From Castellaniella sp. (GTDB taxonomy: Bacteria > Pseudomonadota > Gammaproteobacteria > Burkholderiales > Burkholderiaceae_B): a stretch of 64,000 nt of DNA. The stretch lies in the NCBI RefSeq assembly GCF_034675845.1, contig NZ_JAUCCU010000001.1:558001-622000 (forward strand), in the 5' to 3' direction. This document shows, piece after piece, positions 17,812-26,976 of this stretch. The notes below the pieces were generated by a model. That model saw only the letters and a program-made list of their open reading frames with translations. It was not told the origin of the DNA and ran no database searches. Positions within the stretch are counted from its first letter, which is position 1, and every line of letters begins with the position of its first letter. Made by a program: the position numbers and the translations under genes.

Positions 17812-18934
17812 GACGTGCCTCGAAATCCTGCATGAAGGCAATCAAGGCCTGTACCCCAGCCAACGGCATGGCGTTATATAGCGAAGCCCGCATCCCGCCC
17901 ACCGCCTTGTGGCCCTTGAGGGCCAACAGGCCAGCAGCATCGGATTCAGCCAAAAATGCCGCATTGAGGGATTCGTCGCGCAGGAAAAAAGGAATGTTCA
18001 TCCGCGAACGCACCGTCGGATGAATGCGATTCTCATAGAGCGAAGACTGGTCGATATAGCGATAAAGTAAAGTGGATTTCTGGGTGCTGGCCGCATCCAT
18101 GGCCGCCACACCGCCCTGGCCCAACAGCCATTTGAACACCAGCCCCGCCATGTAGATGGCAAAGGTGGGCGGAGTGTTGAACATGGAATCAGCCGCAGCC
18201 ACCGGCGCATAATCAAAGGTTGAAGGACAATGCGGCAAGGCATGGCCGATCAGGTCCTTGCGCACGAACACCAGGGTGACGCCTGCCGGGCCAGCATTTT
18301 TCTGAGCCCCGGCATACACCACGCCCAAGCGGGAAAAATCAATGGCCCGCGAAAGAATATTCGAGGACATATCAGCCACCAAGGGAACGTCCGGCGCCCC
18401 TAAACTGGCCATATCGGGCATGACGGCTTGTTCGACCCCGCCGATGGTTTCGTTGGCGCACAAATGCAAATAAGCGGCATCCGACCGTACCTGCCATTGC
18501 GCTTGCGTCGGCAGCCAGCACCAGGGACCATATTCGCGGCCATCCAGCATCGCGGCGGCACTGGCGGTGGCGGCCACGGCGATATCGCCATAGCGACCAG
18601 CCTCGTTGAAGGATTTCTTGGCCCAATGGCCGCTGAGTACATAGTCGGCCCGGCCGCGCCCGTCTCGGCCAATGAGATTAAGCGGAATCAGGGCGTTCTG
18701 GGCGGAAGCCCCGCCTTGCATGAACAGCACCTCGAAGTCATCCGGCACGGCCAGCAAAGTACGCAGATCGGCCTCGGCCTCGTCGCGAATGCGGCTGTAG
18801 TGCTTTCCCCTGTGACTCATTTCCATAACGGAAGTGCCACTGCCTTGCCAATCACACAGATCGGCGGCTGCCTGTTGCAAGACATCCAGCGGCAGAACAG
18901 ACGGTCCTGCGGCAAAATTCCAGGGACGGGTCAT
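17804..18934 (-). CDS. serC: Phosphoserine aminotransferase
   Basis: PLP aminotransferase for serine synthesis and, with PdxB, for pyridoxal phosphate synthesis. 376 aa. It begins RPWNFAAGPSVLPLDVLQQA; the PLP lysine is in VVYAGAQKNAGPAGVTLVFV. The start overlaps the gyrA stop by 4 bp. Confidence 0.96.
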   Translation of the reverse strand: MTRPWNFAAGPSVLPLDVLQQAAADLCDWQGSGTSVMEMSHRGKHYSRIRDEAEADLRTLLAVPDDFEVLFMQGGASAQNALIPLNLIGRDGRGRADYVLSGHWAKKSFNEAGRYGDIAVAATASAAAMLDGREYGPWCWLPTQAQWQVRSDAAYLHLCANETIGGVEQAVMPDMASLGAPDVPLVADMSSNILSRAIDFSRLGVVYAGAQKNAGPAGVTLVFVRKDLIGHALPHCPSTFDYAPVAAADSMFNTPPTFAIYMAGLVFKWLLGQGGVAAMDAASTQKSTLLYRYIDQSSLYENRIHPTVRSRMNIPFFLRDESLNAAFLAESDAAGLLALKGHKAVGGMRASLYNAMPLAGVQALIAFMQDFEARHG

Positions 18935-21621
18935 GAGAGGTCCTTTGGTGCGGAAGAGTCATCATCGGAGGTCGCATCCGGATCGGAGGCTGCGTCCGGC
19001 GCAGACTGATCGTCGAGCAAGATGGCTTCGTCATCAACGTCGTCTTCGTCGGCATCGCTCTCGGCCACCCGGCGCACACTGATCAAATGGCTGTCTTCAT
19101 CGACATTGATGAGCGTGACACCCTGGGTGGCACGGCCCATTTCGCGGATTTCAGACACCCGGGTACGCACCATCACGCCGCTGGTGGTGATCAGCATGAT
19201 TTCATCATCAGGCTGCACCAACACGGCACTGACGACCTTGCCGTTGCGCGCTGAAGTCTGGATGGCGATCATGCCCTTGGTGCCCCGCCCATGGCGGGTA
19301 TATTCCACGATAGAGGTGCGCTTGCCGTAGCCGTTTTCGGTGGCGGTCAGTACGCTGTGGGTTTCATCTTCGGCCACCAGCAAGGCAATCACGGACTGGC
19401 CTTCGTCCAGCGACATGCCGCGCACACCGCGCGCGGTGCGGCCCATGGGACGGACGTCGTTTTCATCGAATCGCACGGCCTTGCCAGCGTCGGAGAACAA
19501 CATGACATCGTGCTTGCCGTCGGTCAGATCGGCGCCGATCAGGTAATCACCTTCGTCCAGACCCACGGCGATAATGCCGGCCTTGCGCGGATTGGAGAAA
19601 TCCGACAAGGGAGTTTTCTTGACGGTGCCGCGCGACGTGACCATAAAGACATATTGATCTTCGCTAAAGGCCTTGACGGTGAGCACGGCAGTGATGGTTT
19701 CGCCATCGATCAGCGGGAACATATTGACAATGGGACGGCCACGGGAATTGCGCGAACCCTGAGGAACCTCCCAGACCTTGAGCCAATACACCCGGCCACG
19801 ATCCGAGAAACACAAGAGAAAATCGTGCGTATTGGCGATAAAGAGCTGATCGACCCAGTCGTCTTCCTTCATGGTGGTGGCTTGTTTGCCACGACCGCCG
19901 CGCTTCTGGGCACGGTATTCGGACAAGGGCTGGCTCTTGATGTAGCCGCTACGCGATAAAGTAACCACCATGTCCATGGGGGTGATGAGGTCTTCGGTCT
20001 CGAGTTCAGTCGCGTTGAACTCGATCTCGGACCGGCGCAAATCCTGGCCCGGCGCGGAAAACTCGGCCCGGATCGCCTGCAGCTCGTCGCTGATGATGGT
20101 AGTGACGCGCTCGGGGCGCGCCAAGATATCCAGCAAATCGGCAATGGTATCCATGACGCTGCGGTACTCGGATACGATCTTGTCCTGCTCGAGCCCGGTC
20201 AGGCGCTGCAGGCGCATATTGAGGATTTCCTGGGACTGGACCTCGGACAGACGATATTGACCATCGGCCTGCAGGCCAAAATGGGCTTCCAGACCATCGG
20301 GACGATAGGCGGACCGCCCACCGGAGGCGACATTGGAATCCGCCCGCACCAGCATTTCGCGCACCAGGGACGAATCCCAACTGCGCTCCATCAGGCCTTG
20401 GCGTGCCACGGGCGGCGTGGGGGCAGCCTTGATGATGGCAATGAAGTCGTCGATGTTGGCCAGCGCCACCGCCAGGCCTTCGAGCACATGGCCGCGTTCG
20501 CGGGCCTTGCGCAACTGGAAAATCGTGCGGCGCGTGACGACTTCGCGGCGATGATGCAGAAAATGCTGCACCATCTGTTTCAGATTGAGCAGGCGCGGCT
20601 GGCCATTGACCAGCGCCACCATATTCATGCCAAAGGTTTCCTGTAGCTGGGTATTTTTATACAGGTTATTCAGCACGACCTCGGGGACTTCCCCACGCTT
20701 GAGCTCGATGACCAGACGCATGCCGTCCTTATCGGACTCATCGCGAATATCGGAAATCCCTTCGATTTTTTTCTCATTGACCAGCTCGGCAATGCGCTCT
20801 TGGAGAGATTTTTTATTGACCTGATAGGGAATCGCATCGATGACGATTGCCTGGCGATTGCCATGGGGCAAGTCTTCGAAGTGCGCCTTGGCCCGCATGA
20901 TGACGCGTCCCCGGCCTGTGCGATAGCCTTCGCGCACCCCTGCCATGCCGTAGATAATCCCCCCAGTCGGAAAGTCCGGAGCGGGAATGCGCTCGATCAG
21001 TTCATCTATCGTGCAATCGGGATTGCGCAGGCAATACAGACAGCCTTCGACGACCTCGGATAGATTATGCGGCGGGATATTGGTGGCCATGCCCACCGCA
21101 ATACCGGCACTGCCATTGACCAGCAGATTGGGCAAACGCGATGGCAACAGCAGGGGTTCTTGCTCGCTGCCGTCGTAGTTGGGACCGAAATCAACGGTGT
21201 CCTGGTCAATATCGGCCAGAATCTCGTGGGCGATTTTTGCTAGACGGACCTCGGTGTAACGCATGGCTGCCGCATTGTCGCCATCGACCGAGCCAAAGTT
21301 ACCCTGCCCGTCGACCAGCATATAGCGCAAGGAAAAATCCTGAGCCATGCGCACAATCGTGTCATAGACCGCAGAATCCCCGTGAGGGTGGTATTTACCG
21401 ATGACGTCCCCGACGATACGCGCAGACTTCTTATAAGCGCGATTCCAGTCGTTGTTGAGCTCGTGCATGGCAAACAGCACCCGCCGATGGACGGGCTTGA
21501 GCCCATCACGCACATCTGGCAGTGCACGCCCCACAATTACGCTCATGGCGTAATCCAGATAACTACGCCGCATTTCGTCTTCTAATGAAATGGGCAGGGT
21601 TTCTTTAGCGAAGGATTCCAT
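18931..21621 (-). CDS. gyrA: DNA gyrase subunit A
   Basis: Catalytic subunit of type II topoisomerase. 896 aa from ATG 21621 (MESFAKETLPISLEDEMRRS). The breakage-reunion domain has the active-site Tyr in AAAMRYTEV. The quinolone-resistance region reads HPHGDSAVYDTIVRMAQ with Ser83 and Asp87 exactly at E. coli numbering, the susceptible residues. The C-terminal beta-pinwheel includes the GyrA box-type QKRGGRGKQ. The last ~40 residues are very acidic (runs of D and E), as in other proteobacterial GyrA tails. Confidence 0.98.
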   Translation of the reverse strand: MESFAKETLPISLEDEMRRSYLDYAMSVIVGRALPDVRDGLKPVHRRVLFAMHELNNDWNRAYKKSARIVGDVIGKYHPHGDSAVYDTIVRMAQDFSLRYMLVDGQGNFGSVDGDNAAAMRYTEVRLAKIAHEILADIDQDTVDFGPNYDGSEQEPLLLPSRLPNLLVNGSAGIAVGMATNIPPHNLSEVVEGCLYCLRNPDCTIDELIERIPAPDFPTGGIIYGMAGVREGYRTGRGRVIMRAKAHFEDLPHGNRQAIVIDAIPYQVNKKSLQERIAELVNEKKIEGISDIRDESDKDGMRLVIELKRGEVPEVVLNNLYKNTQLQETFGMNMVALVNGQPRLLNLKQMVQHFLHHRREVVTRRTIFQLRKARERGHVLEGLAVALANIDDFIAIIKAAPTPPVARQGLMERSWDSSLVREMLVRADSNVASGGRSAYRPDGLEAHFGLQADGQYRLSEVQSQEILNMRLQRLTGLEQDKIVSEYRSVMDTIADLLDILARPERVTTIISDELQAIRAEFSAPGQDLRRSEIEFNATELETEDLITPMDMVVTLSRSGYIKSQPLSEYRAQKRGGRGKQATTMKEDDWVDQLFIANTHDFLLCFSDRGRVYWLKVWEVPQGSRNSRGRPIVNMFPLIDGETITAVLTVKAFSEDQYVFMVTSRGTVKKTPLSDFSNPRKAGIIAVGLDEGDYLIGADLTDGKHDVMLFSDAGKAVRFDENDVRPMGRTARGVRGMSLDEGQSVIALLVAEDETHSVLTATENGYGKRTSIVEYTRHGRGTKGMIAIQTSARNGKVVSAVLVQPDDEIMLITTSGVMVRTRVSEIREMGRATQGVTLINVDEDSHLISVRRVAESDADEDDVDDEAILLDDQSAPDAASDPDATSDDDSSAPKDLS

Positions 21622-21994
21622 GTATATGTCCGAAACCGATGGGCCTGATGCAGCCAGAAGCAATCGCTGATTCTATCATCCGCACTGCGAGACGAAGGTG
21701 CCGCCAGTTCTCAACATGTCCCTGGGCACATTTCCACACAGACCGGCCCATGCGTTGCAAAAATCCCACAACCAGACAGTCTGGCCATGCAAAAACCTCC
21801 GCAGAGTACCGGCCTAAGCCTGGAAGACTTAACCCGAGGACTAAAAATGCCTTAAGATTTCGGCTAACACGCACCAAACCCAGCGCAATAGACAGTTTTC
21901 GAACTAGACATTGCTATACTGGAAATGTTCTATCGAGATGCGGCGGGGGTTCGCTGCGGTCACTTTCAAGCATCATGCTCAAACGAGGAGAAAC
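21622..21994. other. Divergent intergenic region between gyrA and ompA
   Basis: 373 bp with no credible gene. It should hold the gyrA promoter (left side, minus strand) and the ompA promoter (right side). An inverted repeat CCAGAC-A-GTCTGG lies at 21772-21784, a possible operator; nothing else stands out. Confidence 0.6.
21912..21920 (+). promoter_or_regulatory. Extended -10 promoter for ompA
   Basis: TGC followed by TATACT is an extended -10 element 75 bp upstream of the ompA start codon. No good -35 hexamer is seen at the usual distance, which extended -10 promoters tolerate. Confidence 0.45.
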
Positions 21995-22567
21995 ATGAAC
22001 AAACCCTCCAAAATCGCTATTGGACTCGCCATCGCTGCCATGTCGGTCGTGGGTTCCGCGTCGGCCTCCGACAACTGGACCAACGTTGACGGTCACGTCT
22101 GGAAAGATGCAAGCGGTGAAAACTGCTGGCGCGATGCTTTCTGGACGCCTGCCACTGCAGCCAACGAATTCTGCGGCCTGCCCGTTGCACAATCCAATGT
22201 CGTCGCCCCGACGGCTAACAAGATTGTCCTGAATGCCGATACCTTCTTCGACTTCGATAAATCCAATCTAAAGCCCGAAGGCAAGCAAGTCCTCGACCAA
22301 GTCGCCCAACAAGCCGACTCGATCAATCTGGAAACCATCATCGCTGTGGGCTACACCGACTCCATCGGTACCGATGCCTACAACCTGAAGCTTTCCGATC
22401 GCCGTGCCGCTTCCGTGAAACAGTACCTGGTCAGCAAGGGCATCTCTGCTGATCGCATCTACACTGAAGGCAAGGGCGAAGCCGACCCGGTTGCTACCAA
22501 CAAGACCCGCGAAGGCCGTGCTCAAAACCGCCGCGTGGAAATCGAAATCGTTGGTACCCGCAAGTAA
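21995..22567 (+). CDS. ompA: OmpA-family outer membrane protein
   Basis: Small OmpA-family protein (190 aa). It has a signal peptide ending at ...VVGSASA, a short N-terminal segment WTNVDGHVWKDASGENCWRDAFW typical of Bordetella-type OmpA, and a C-terminal peptidoglycan-binding OmpA domain (about residues 75-188: FDFDKSNLKPEG, GYTDSIGTDAYNLKLSDRRA, NRRVEIEI). There is no 8-stranded barrel of E. coli OmpA length. The ATG at 21995 follows GAGGAGAAAC. Confidence 0.94.
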   Translation: MNKPSKIAIGLAIAAMSVVGSASASDNWTNVDGHVWKDASGENCWRDAFWTPATAANEFCGLPVAQSNVVAPTANKIVLNADTFFDFDKSNLKPEGKQVLDQVAQQADSINLETIIAVGYTDSIGTDAYNLKLSDRRAASVKQYLVSKGISADRIYTEGKGEADPVATNKTREGRAQNRRVEIEIVGTRK

Positions 22568-22614
22568 TTTTTCGGGCATACGGTTTGCTGCGCACCACGC
22601 GCAGCGGCATTCAG

Positions 22615-22643
22615 GGCTCCGCGCATGCGGAGCCTTGTTTTTT
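22615..22643 (+). terminator. Rho-independent terminator after ompA
   Basis: A perfect 8-bp stem GGCTCCGC/GCGGAGCC with a GCAT loop, followed by TTG and a run of T. It lies 48 bp after the ompA stop and just before ubiG. Confidence 0.85.
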
Positions 22644-22656
22644 TGGATTTCGACGC

Positions 22657-23364
22657 ATGCATACAGCCAATGCCAGCCCTGCAGAGCTGGATAAATTCGG
22701 TGCTCTGGCCTCCAACTGGTGGGATCCTCAGGGCGATCTGAAAACACTGCACGACATCAACCCGCTACGCCTGGACTGGATCCGCGACCAAGCCGACACG
22801 CTGGATCAGAAGAAAATACTGGATATAGGCTGTGGCGGCGGCCTGCTGACCGAAGCCATGGCAGCCGAAGGCGCACAAGTCACCGGCATTGATCTGGCCA
22901 AGCCATCGCTACAGGTTGCACGCCTGCACGGCCACGAATCCGGCGTGCAGGTGCAGTATGAATGCATCAGCGCCGAAGACTATGCCAGCCAGCACCCCGG
23001 CGCCTTCGATGTGGTCACCTGCATGGAACTGCTGGAACATGTCCCCGACCCAGCCGCGATCGTCCAGGCTTGCGCCACCCTGGTGCGCCCAGGCGGCTTG
23101 GTGTGTTTTTCCACCTTGAACCGCAATCCGAAATCCTTCGCTTTGGCCATTGTGGCAGCCGAATATCTGCTGCGCATGGTGCCACGCGGCACCCATGACT
23201 ATCGGCAATTCATCACGCCCAGCGAACTGGCCGCCGCCGCGCGCCAATCTGGCCTGGACGTCACGAATCTCTGCGGCATCCAGTACCAACCTATTACCCG
23301 CCTGTACCAGCTATGCCAGGACACCGGCGTCAACTACATGATGGCCGCACGGCGTCCGGACTAA
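22657..23364 (+). CDS. ubiG: Ubiquinone biosynthesis O-methyltransferase
   Basis: SAM-dependent O-methyltransferase catalysing both O-methylations in ubiquinone synthesis. 235 aa from ATG 22657. SAM motif I is ILDIGCGGGLLTEAMA; the family segments FGALASNWWDPQGDLKTLHDINPLRL and NRNPKSFALAIVAAEYLLRMVPRGTHDY are clear. An upstream in-frame start at 22585 would lie within the ompA terminator and is rejected. It is followed 4 bp later by gph. Confidence 0.96.
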   Translation: MHTANASPAELDKFGALASNWWDPQGDLKTLHDINPLRLDWIRDQADTLDQKKILDIGCGGGLLTEAMAAEGAQVTGIDLAKPSLQVARLHGHESGVQVQYECISAEDYASQHPGAFDVVTCMELLEHVPDPAAIVQACATLVRPGGLVCFSTLNRNPKSFALAIVAAEYLLRMVPRGTHDYRQFITPSELAAAARQSGLDVTNLCGIQYQPITRLYQLCQDTGVNYMMAARRPD

Positions 23365-23368
23365 GCCC

Positions 23369-24049
23369 ATGTCTTCTTATTTGATCCTGTTTGATTTCGA
23401 CGGCACACTCGCCGACACCGCCCCCGATCTGGCGGCCGCAGCAAACCGCCAACGCGAATATCAGGGCCTGCCCCCCCTGCCCTACGAGGCCTTGCGGCCC
23501 TATGCGTCCCATGGCGCCCGCGGCCTGCTGAAGGCTGCCCTGGACCTGGACCCCGGTACAGATACCTACGAACAAACCCGTGCACAGTTTCTACAGGATT
23601 ATGCACAGGGCATGCTGGATCAAGCCTGCCTGTTTCCTGGGGTACAAGCCCTGCTGGATCAACTGGACCAGGCAGACATGGCCTGGGGCATCGTCACCAA
23701 CAAGGTCGAATATCTGGCCCTCCCCATGGTGCAACACCTGGGGCTACAAGCACACTGCCGGGTGACAGTCGGAGGCGACACGACACCGCACACCAAACCC
23801 CACCCAGAGCCACTGCTGCATGCGGCTCGCCAGGCAGGATTCGCGCCCAGTCAATGCCTGTATGCGGGCGACGACGAGCGCGATATCCTGGCAGGCAAGG
23901 CTGCCGGCATGGCGACAGTGGCGGCTGCTTACGGCTACTGCAGCGACGATCCAGCCGACTGGGCAGCGGACGCCATTGCCCGCCAGCCCGCCGATCTCTG
24001 GCCGATTATCCAACGTTGGGCTGAGGCCCAACCGAACCTGCAGCCGTAA
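23369..24049 (+). CDS. gph: Phosphoglycolate phosphatase, HAD family
   Basis: Hydrolyses 2-phosphoglycolate. 226 aa. HAD motif I is FDFDGTLADT (nucleophile Asp10), motif II is GIVTNK, motif III is the Lys in TKPHPEP, motif IV is GDDERD. It is in an operon with ubiG, as in Bordetella. Its last 44 bp overlap the 3' end of the convergent sstT gene. Confidence 0.93.
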   Translation: MSSYLILFDFDGTLADTAPDLAAAANRQREYQGLPPLPYEALRPYASHGARGLLKAALDLDPGTDTYEQTRAQFLQDYAQGMLDQACLFPGVQALLDQLDQADMAWGIVTNKVEYLALPMVQHLGLQAHCRVTVGGDTTPHTKPHPEPLLHAARQAGFAPSQCLYAGDDERDILAGKAAGMATVAAAYGYCSDDPADWAADAIARQPADLWPIIQRWAEAQPNLQP

Positions 24050-25238
24050 ACAGCACATCCGTCGACGAATTCAGGGCGGTCTCGGCGGAATCCTGCACGA
24101 CACCGATGATGAAGCCCACACCAACGACCTGCATCGCCAGGTCGTTGGAAATCCCGAACAGGCTGCAGGCCACCGGAATCAACAGCAGCGACCCCCCCGC
24201 CACGCCCGAGGCACCGCAGGCGCAAACCGCTGCCAGAATGCTCAGCAACAAGGCCGTGAGCAGGTCTACCTCTACCCCCAAGGTATGCACTGCGGCCAGC
24301 GTCAAGACCGTAATGGTGATGGCCGCACCCGCCATATTGATGGTGGCCCCCAGCGGGATCGAGACGGAATAGGTGTCTTCTTCCAGACCAAGCTTCCGGC
24401 ACAAGGCTATGTTGACGGGTATATTGGCCGCCGAGCTACGGGTAAAAAACGCCGTCACGCCGGACTCTCTCAGGCAAGTGAAGACCAGGGGATAAGGATT
24501 GCTGCGAATACGAAAAAACACAATCAGCGGATTGACCACCAGCGCGACGAACAGCATGCAGCCCAATAACAGGGCAATCAGTCGGCCATAATCCAGCAAG
24601 GCGTCAAAACCGGTTTCAGCAATCGTTGAAGCCACCAGGCCGAAAATCCCAATGGGCGCCAAGCGAATCACCACCCGCACAATAAACGACAAGCCCAGGG
24701 ACAAATCCGACACGACGTTCTTGGTGACCCCATGCGCCTGGCGCAAGGCCAGCCCCAAGCCCACCGCCCAAGCCAGAATGCCAATGTAATTGGCCTCCAG
24801 CAGCGCACGGACCGGATTATCCACCACACTGAGCAATAGATTGCGCAGCACCTCCAGCACCCCGCTGGGCGGATTCACGACCTCATTGCCCAACTGCAAC
24901 TGGATGGTCAAGGGAAATATGAAGCTGGCCAGCACCGCCACCAGCGCAGCGGCGAAAGTACCCACCAGATACAAAATCAGAATGGGACCCAGTTGCGTCT
25001 TGGCACCCTTTTGGTGATTGGCAATCGAGGCGGTCACCAACACGAACACCAGAAAGGGCGCCACCGATTTCAGGGCCGCGACAAACAGGCTGCCCAGCAG
25101 GCCGACCGCGAGCGCCGAATCCGGCGAAATATACGCCAACACAATACCGGCCAGCAGACCAAGCAGAATTTGAGTTACTAAGCTGCCGTTACTGACAAAC
25201 TGCAGCAAGGCATTGTTTTTACTGGACGAGGCCGCCAT
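24006..25238 (-). CDS. sstT: Serine/threonine:sodium symporter
   Basis: DAACS-family inner-membrane transporter, 410 aa from ATG 25238. The hallmark segments are TRSSAANIPVNIALCRKLGL (hairpin 1), IPLGATINMAGAAITITVLTLAAV (substrate and Na+ site in TM7) and CGASGVAGGSLLLIPVACSLFGI (hairpin 2). These match SstT better than the dicarboxylate carriers. About 8-9 membrane helices. It is convergent with and overlaps gph by 44 bp. Confidence 0.92.
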   Translation of the reverse strand: MAASSSKNNALLQFVSNGSLVTQILLGLLAGIVLAYISPDSALAVGLLGSLFVAALKSVAPFLVFVLVTASIANHQKGAKTQLGPILILYLVGTFAAALVAVLASFIFPLTIQLQLGNEVVNPPSGVLEVLRNLLLSVVDNPVRALLEANYIGILAWAVGLGLALRQAHGVTKNVVSDLSLGLSFIVRVVIRLAPIGIFGLVASTIAETGFDALLDYGRLIALLLGCMLFVALVVNPLIVFFRIRSNPYPLVFTCLRESGVTAFFTRSSAANIPVNIALCRKLGLEEDTYSVSIPLGATINMAGAAITITVLTLAAVHTLGVEVDLLTALLLSILAAVCACGASGVAGGSLLLIPVACSLFGISNDLAMQVVGVGFIIGVVQDSAETALNSSTDVLFTAAGSVGPQPNVG

Positions 25239-25358
25239 GACGATGTATCCGAATGAAAATGGCCGCCATTCTAGCACCCGCATGCCGACAGGCCTGCAAG
25301 CCGATACAATAAAATCAGCAAGCACACGCCTATTTTTCTGATCAGCACAAGGACTTCC

Positions 25359-26348
25359 ATGGCTTCATCCCCCATCCGTATTGGCATTGCAGGTTATGGC
25401 AATCTAGGCCGTGGCGCCCAAGCCGCCATTGCCCAGCATCCCGACATGCAGTTGGTTGGCATCTTCACGCGCCGCAATCCCGCCGCCCTGGTCCAGACCG
25501 GGACAGCCGTGCCGGTCTGGTCGCTGGACGCCGCCGCTGACCACCGTGATGATATTGACGTACTGATCCTATGCGGCGGCTCCAAGGACGATCTACCGGC
25601 ACAAGGCCCTCAGCTTGCCCGCTGGTTCACGACGGTAGACAGCTACGATACCCATGCACGCATCCCCGACTACTTCGAGGCCCTGGATGCTGCTGCCAAG
25701 GCAGGCGGCAACCTGTCGATTCTGGCGGTAGGCTGGGACCCAGGCCTGTTTTCCATCAACCGTCTGATGGGCGAAGCCATTCTGCCCCAAGGCGGGACGT
25801 ATACATTCTGGGGCAAGGGCCTGAGCCAGGGCCATTCGGATGCCATCCGCCGCGTACCAGGCGTGGCTGGCGGGGTGCAATACACCATCCCGGTACCCCA
25901 GGCCGTGCAGCGTGTGCGCTCAGGCCAACTGCCTCAATTAAGCACCCGCGAAAAACACACCCGCGAATGCTTTGTTGTTCTGCAACCTGGCGCAGATGCC
26001 CAGCAGGTGGAACACACCATTGTCAGCATGCCGGATTATTTTGTCGACTATGACACGACCGTGCACTTCATCGACGCCGATACGCTGCAACGTGACCACG
26101 CCGGCATGCCACACGGCGGCTTTGTCATTCGCAGCGGCATTTCTGGCCAGGATAATGCTCAGGTCATCGAATATTCGTTGAATCTAAGCAGCAATCCGGG
26201 GTTTACGTCCAGCGTGCTGGTGGCCTATGCACGCGCCGCCTGGCGGTTGAAGCTGGCTGGCGACACCGGCGCCCGCAGCGTATTTGATGTGGCGCCCGGC
26301 CTGCTATCACCAAAATCAGCGGCTGACCTGCGCCGCGAATTGCTGTAG
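25359..26348 (+). CDS. ddh: meso-diaminopimelate D-dehydrogenase
   Basis: NADPH-dependent enzyme interconverting L-2-amino-6-oxopimelate and meso-diaminopimelate, a one-step route to DAP/lysine. 329 aa. The Rossmann motif is IGIAGYGNLGRGAQAAI; family features include IFTRRNP, CGGSKDDLPAQGP, VGWDPGLFSINRLM and WGKGLSQGHSDAIRRVPGV. Most proteobacteria use the succinylase route, so this is an additional or alternative enzyme. Monocistronic, with DUF924 following 64 bp later. Confidence 0.93.
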   Translation: MASSPIRIGIAGYGNLGRGAQAAIAQHPDMQLVGIFTRRNPAALVQTGTAVPVWSLDAAADHRDDIDVLILCGGSKDDLPAQGPQLARWFTTVDSYDTHARIPDYFEALDAAAKAGGNLSILAVGWDPGLFSINRLMGEAILPQGGTYTFWGKGLSQGHSDAIRRVPGVAGGVQYTIPVPQAVQRVRSGQLPQLSTREKHTRECFVVLQPGADAQQVEHTIVSMPDYFVDYDTTVHFIDADTLQRDHAGMPHGGFVIRSGISGQDNAQVIEYSLNLSSNPGFTSSVLVAYARAAWRLKLAGDTGARSVFDVAPGLLSPKSAADLRRELL

Positions 26349-26412
26349 CCCTTTACCGACAGGGTCTTGGGCGCACCACAGGGCCATTCATCCACTTTCA
26401 AGGACATCCATC

Positions 26413-26976
26413 ATGACACACGGCCAACTGCACACACCTTCTTCAGCGCACGACGCCCAGGCCATGGTGGATTTCTGGCTGGCGGCCGGGCCCCAAAAAT
26501 GGTTCGCCAAGGACGAAGATTTCGATGCAGCATTTCGCAACCGCTTTCAAGAGGCGCATTTTGCAGCGGCCCGCCAGAAGCTGGAAGCCTGGCTGCAGGA
26601 GCCAGGGTCCGCACTGGCACTGATTCTGTTGCTGGACCAGTATCCTCGCAATGCTTTCCGGGATACCGGGCATATGTTCGCTACCGATGGCCTAGCGCTA
26701 TCCTATGCCCGCCGCAGTCTGGTTCACCTGGCTGATATCCAGCCGTCTCTGCGCAACTTTATCCTGCTGCCATACATGCATGCCGAAGACCTGGAGGCCC
26801 AAAAAACAGCCTTGGACCTGTATCGACAACATGCCCCGGACTCCATGCCCTGGGCCCAAGAGCACCACGATATCATTGCCCGCTTTGGCCGGTTTCCACA
26901 CCGTAATTCGGCCTTGGGACGCAGCACCACGGCGGCCGAACAAGCGTTTTTAAACGAAGGTGGATTCAGCGGCTAA
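26413..26976 (+). CDS. DUF924 family protein
   Basis: 187-aa soluble protein of the DUF924 alpha-helical (TPR-like) family. The hallmark is LILLLDQYPRNAFRDTGHMFATD, followed by FILLPYMHAEDLEAQ and FGRFPHRNSALGR. Function unknown. The ATG at 26413 follows AGGACATCCATC; the longer frame starting at 26284 overlaps ddh and is rejected. Its 3' end overlaps the convergent EamA gene by 11 bp. Confidence 0.88.
   Translation: MTHGQLHTPSSAHDAQAMVDFWLAAGPQKWFAKDEDFDAAFRNRFQEAHFAAARQKLEAWLQEPGSALALILLLDQYPRNAFRDTGHMFATDGLALSYARRSLVHLADIQPSLRNFILLPYMHAEDLEAQKTALDLYRQHAPDSMPWAQEHHDIIARFGRFPHRNSALGRSTTAAEQAFLNEGGFSG

Noticed and set aside
24006..24049. Overlap of gph and sstT as a frameshift or assembly error
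   Set aside because: Both proteins end at normal family length; a short convergent 3' overlap is ordinary.
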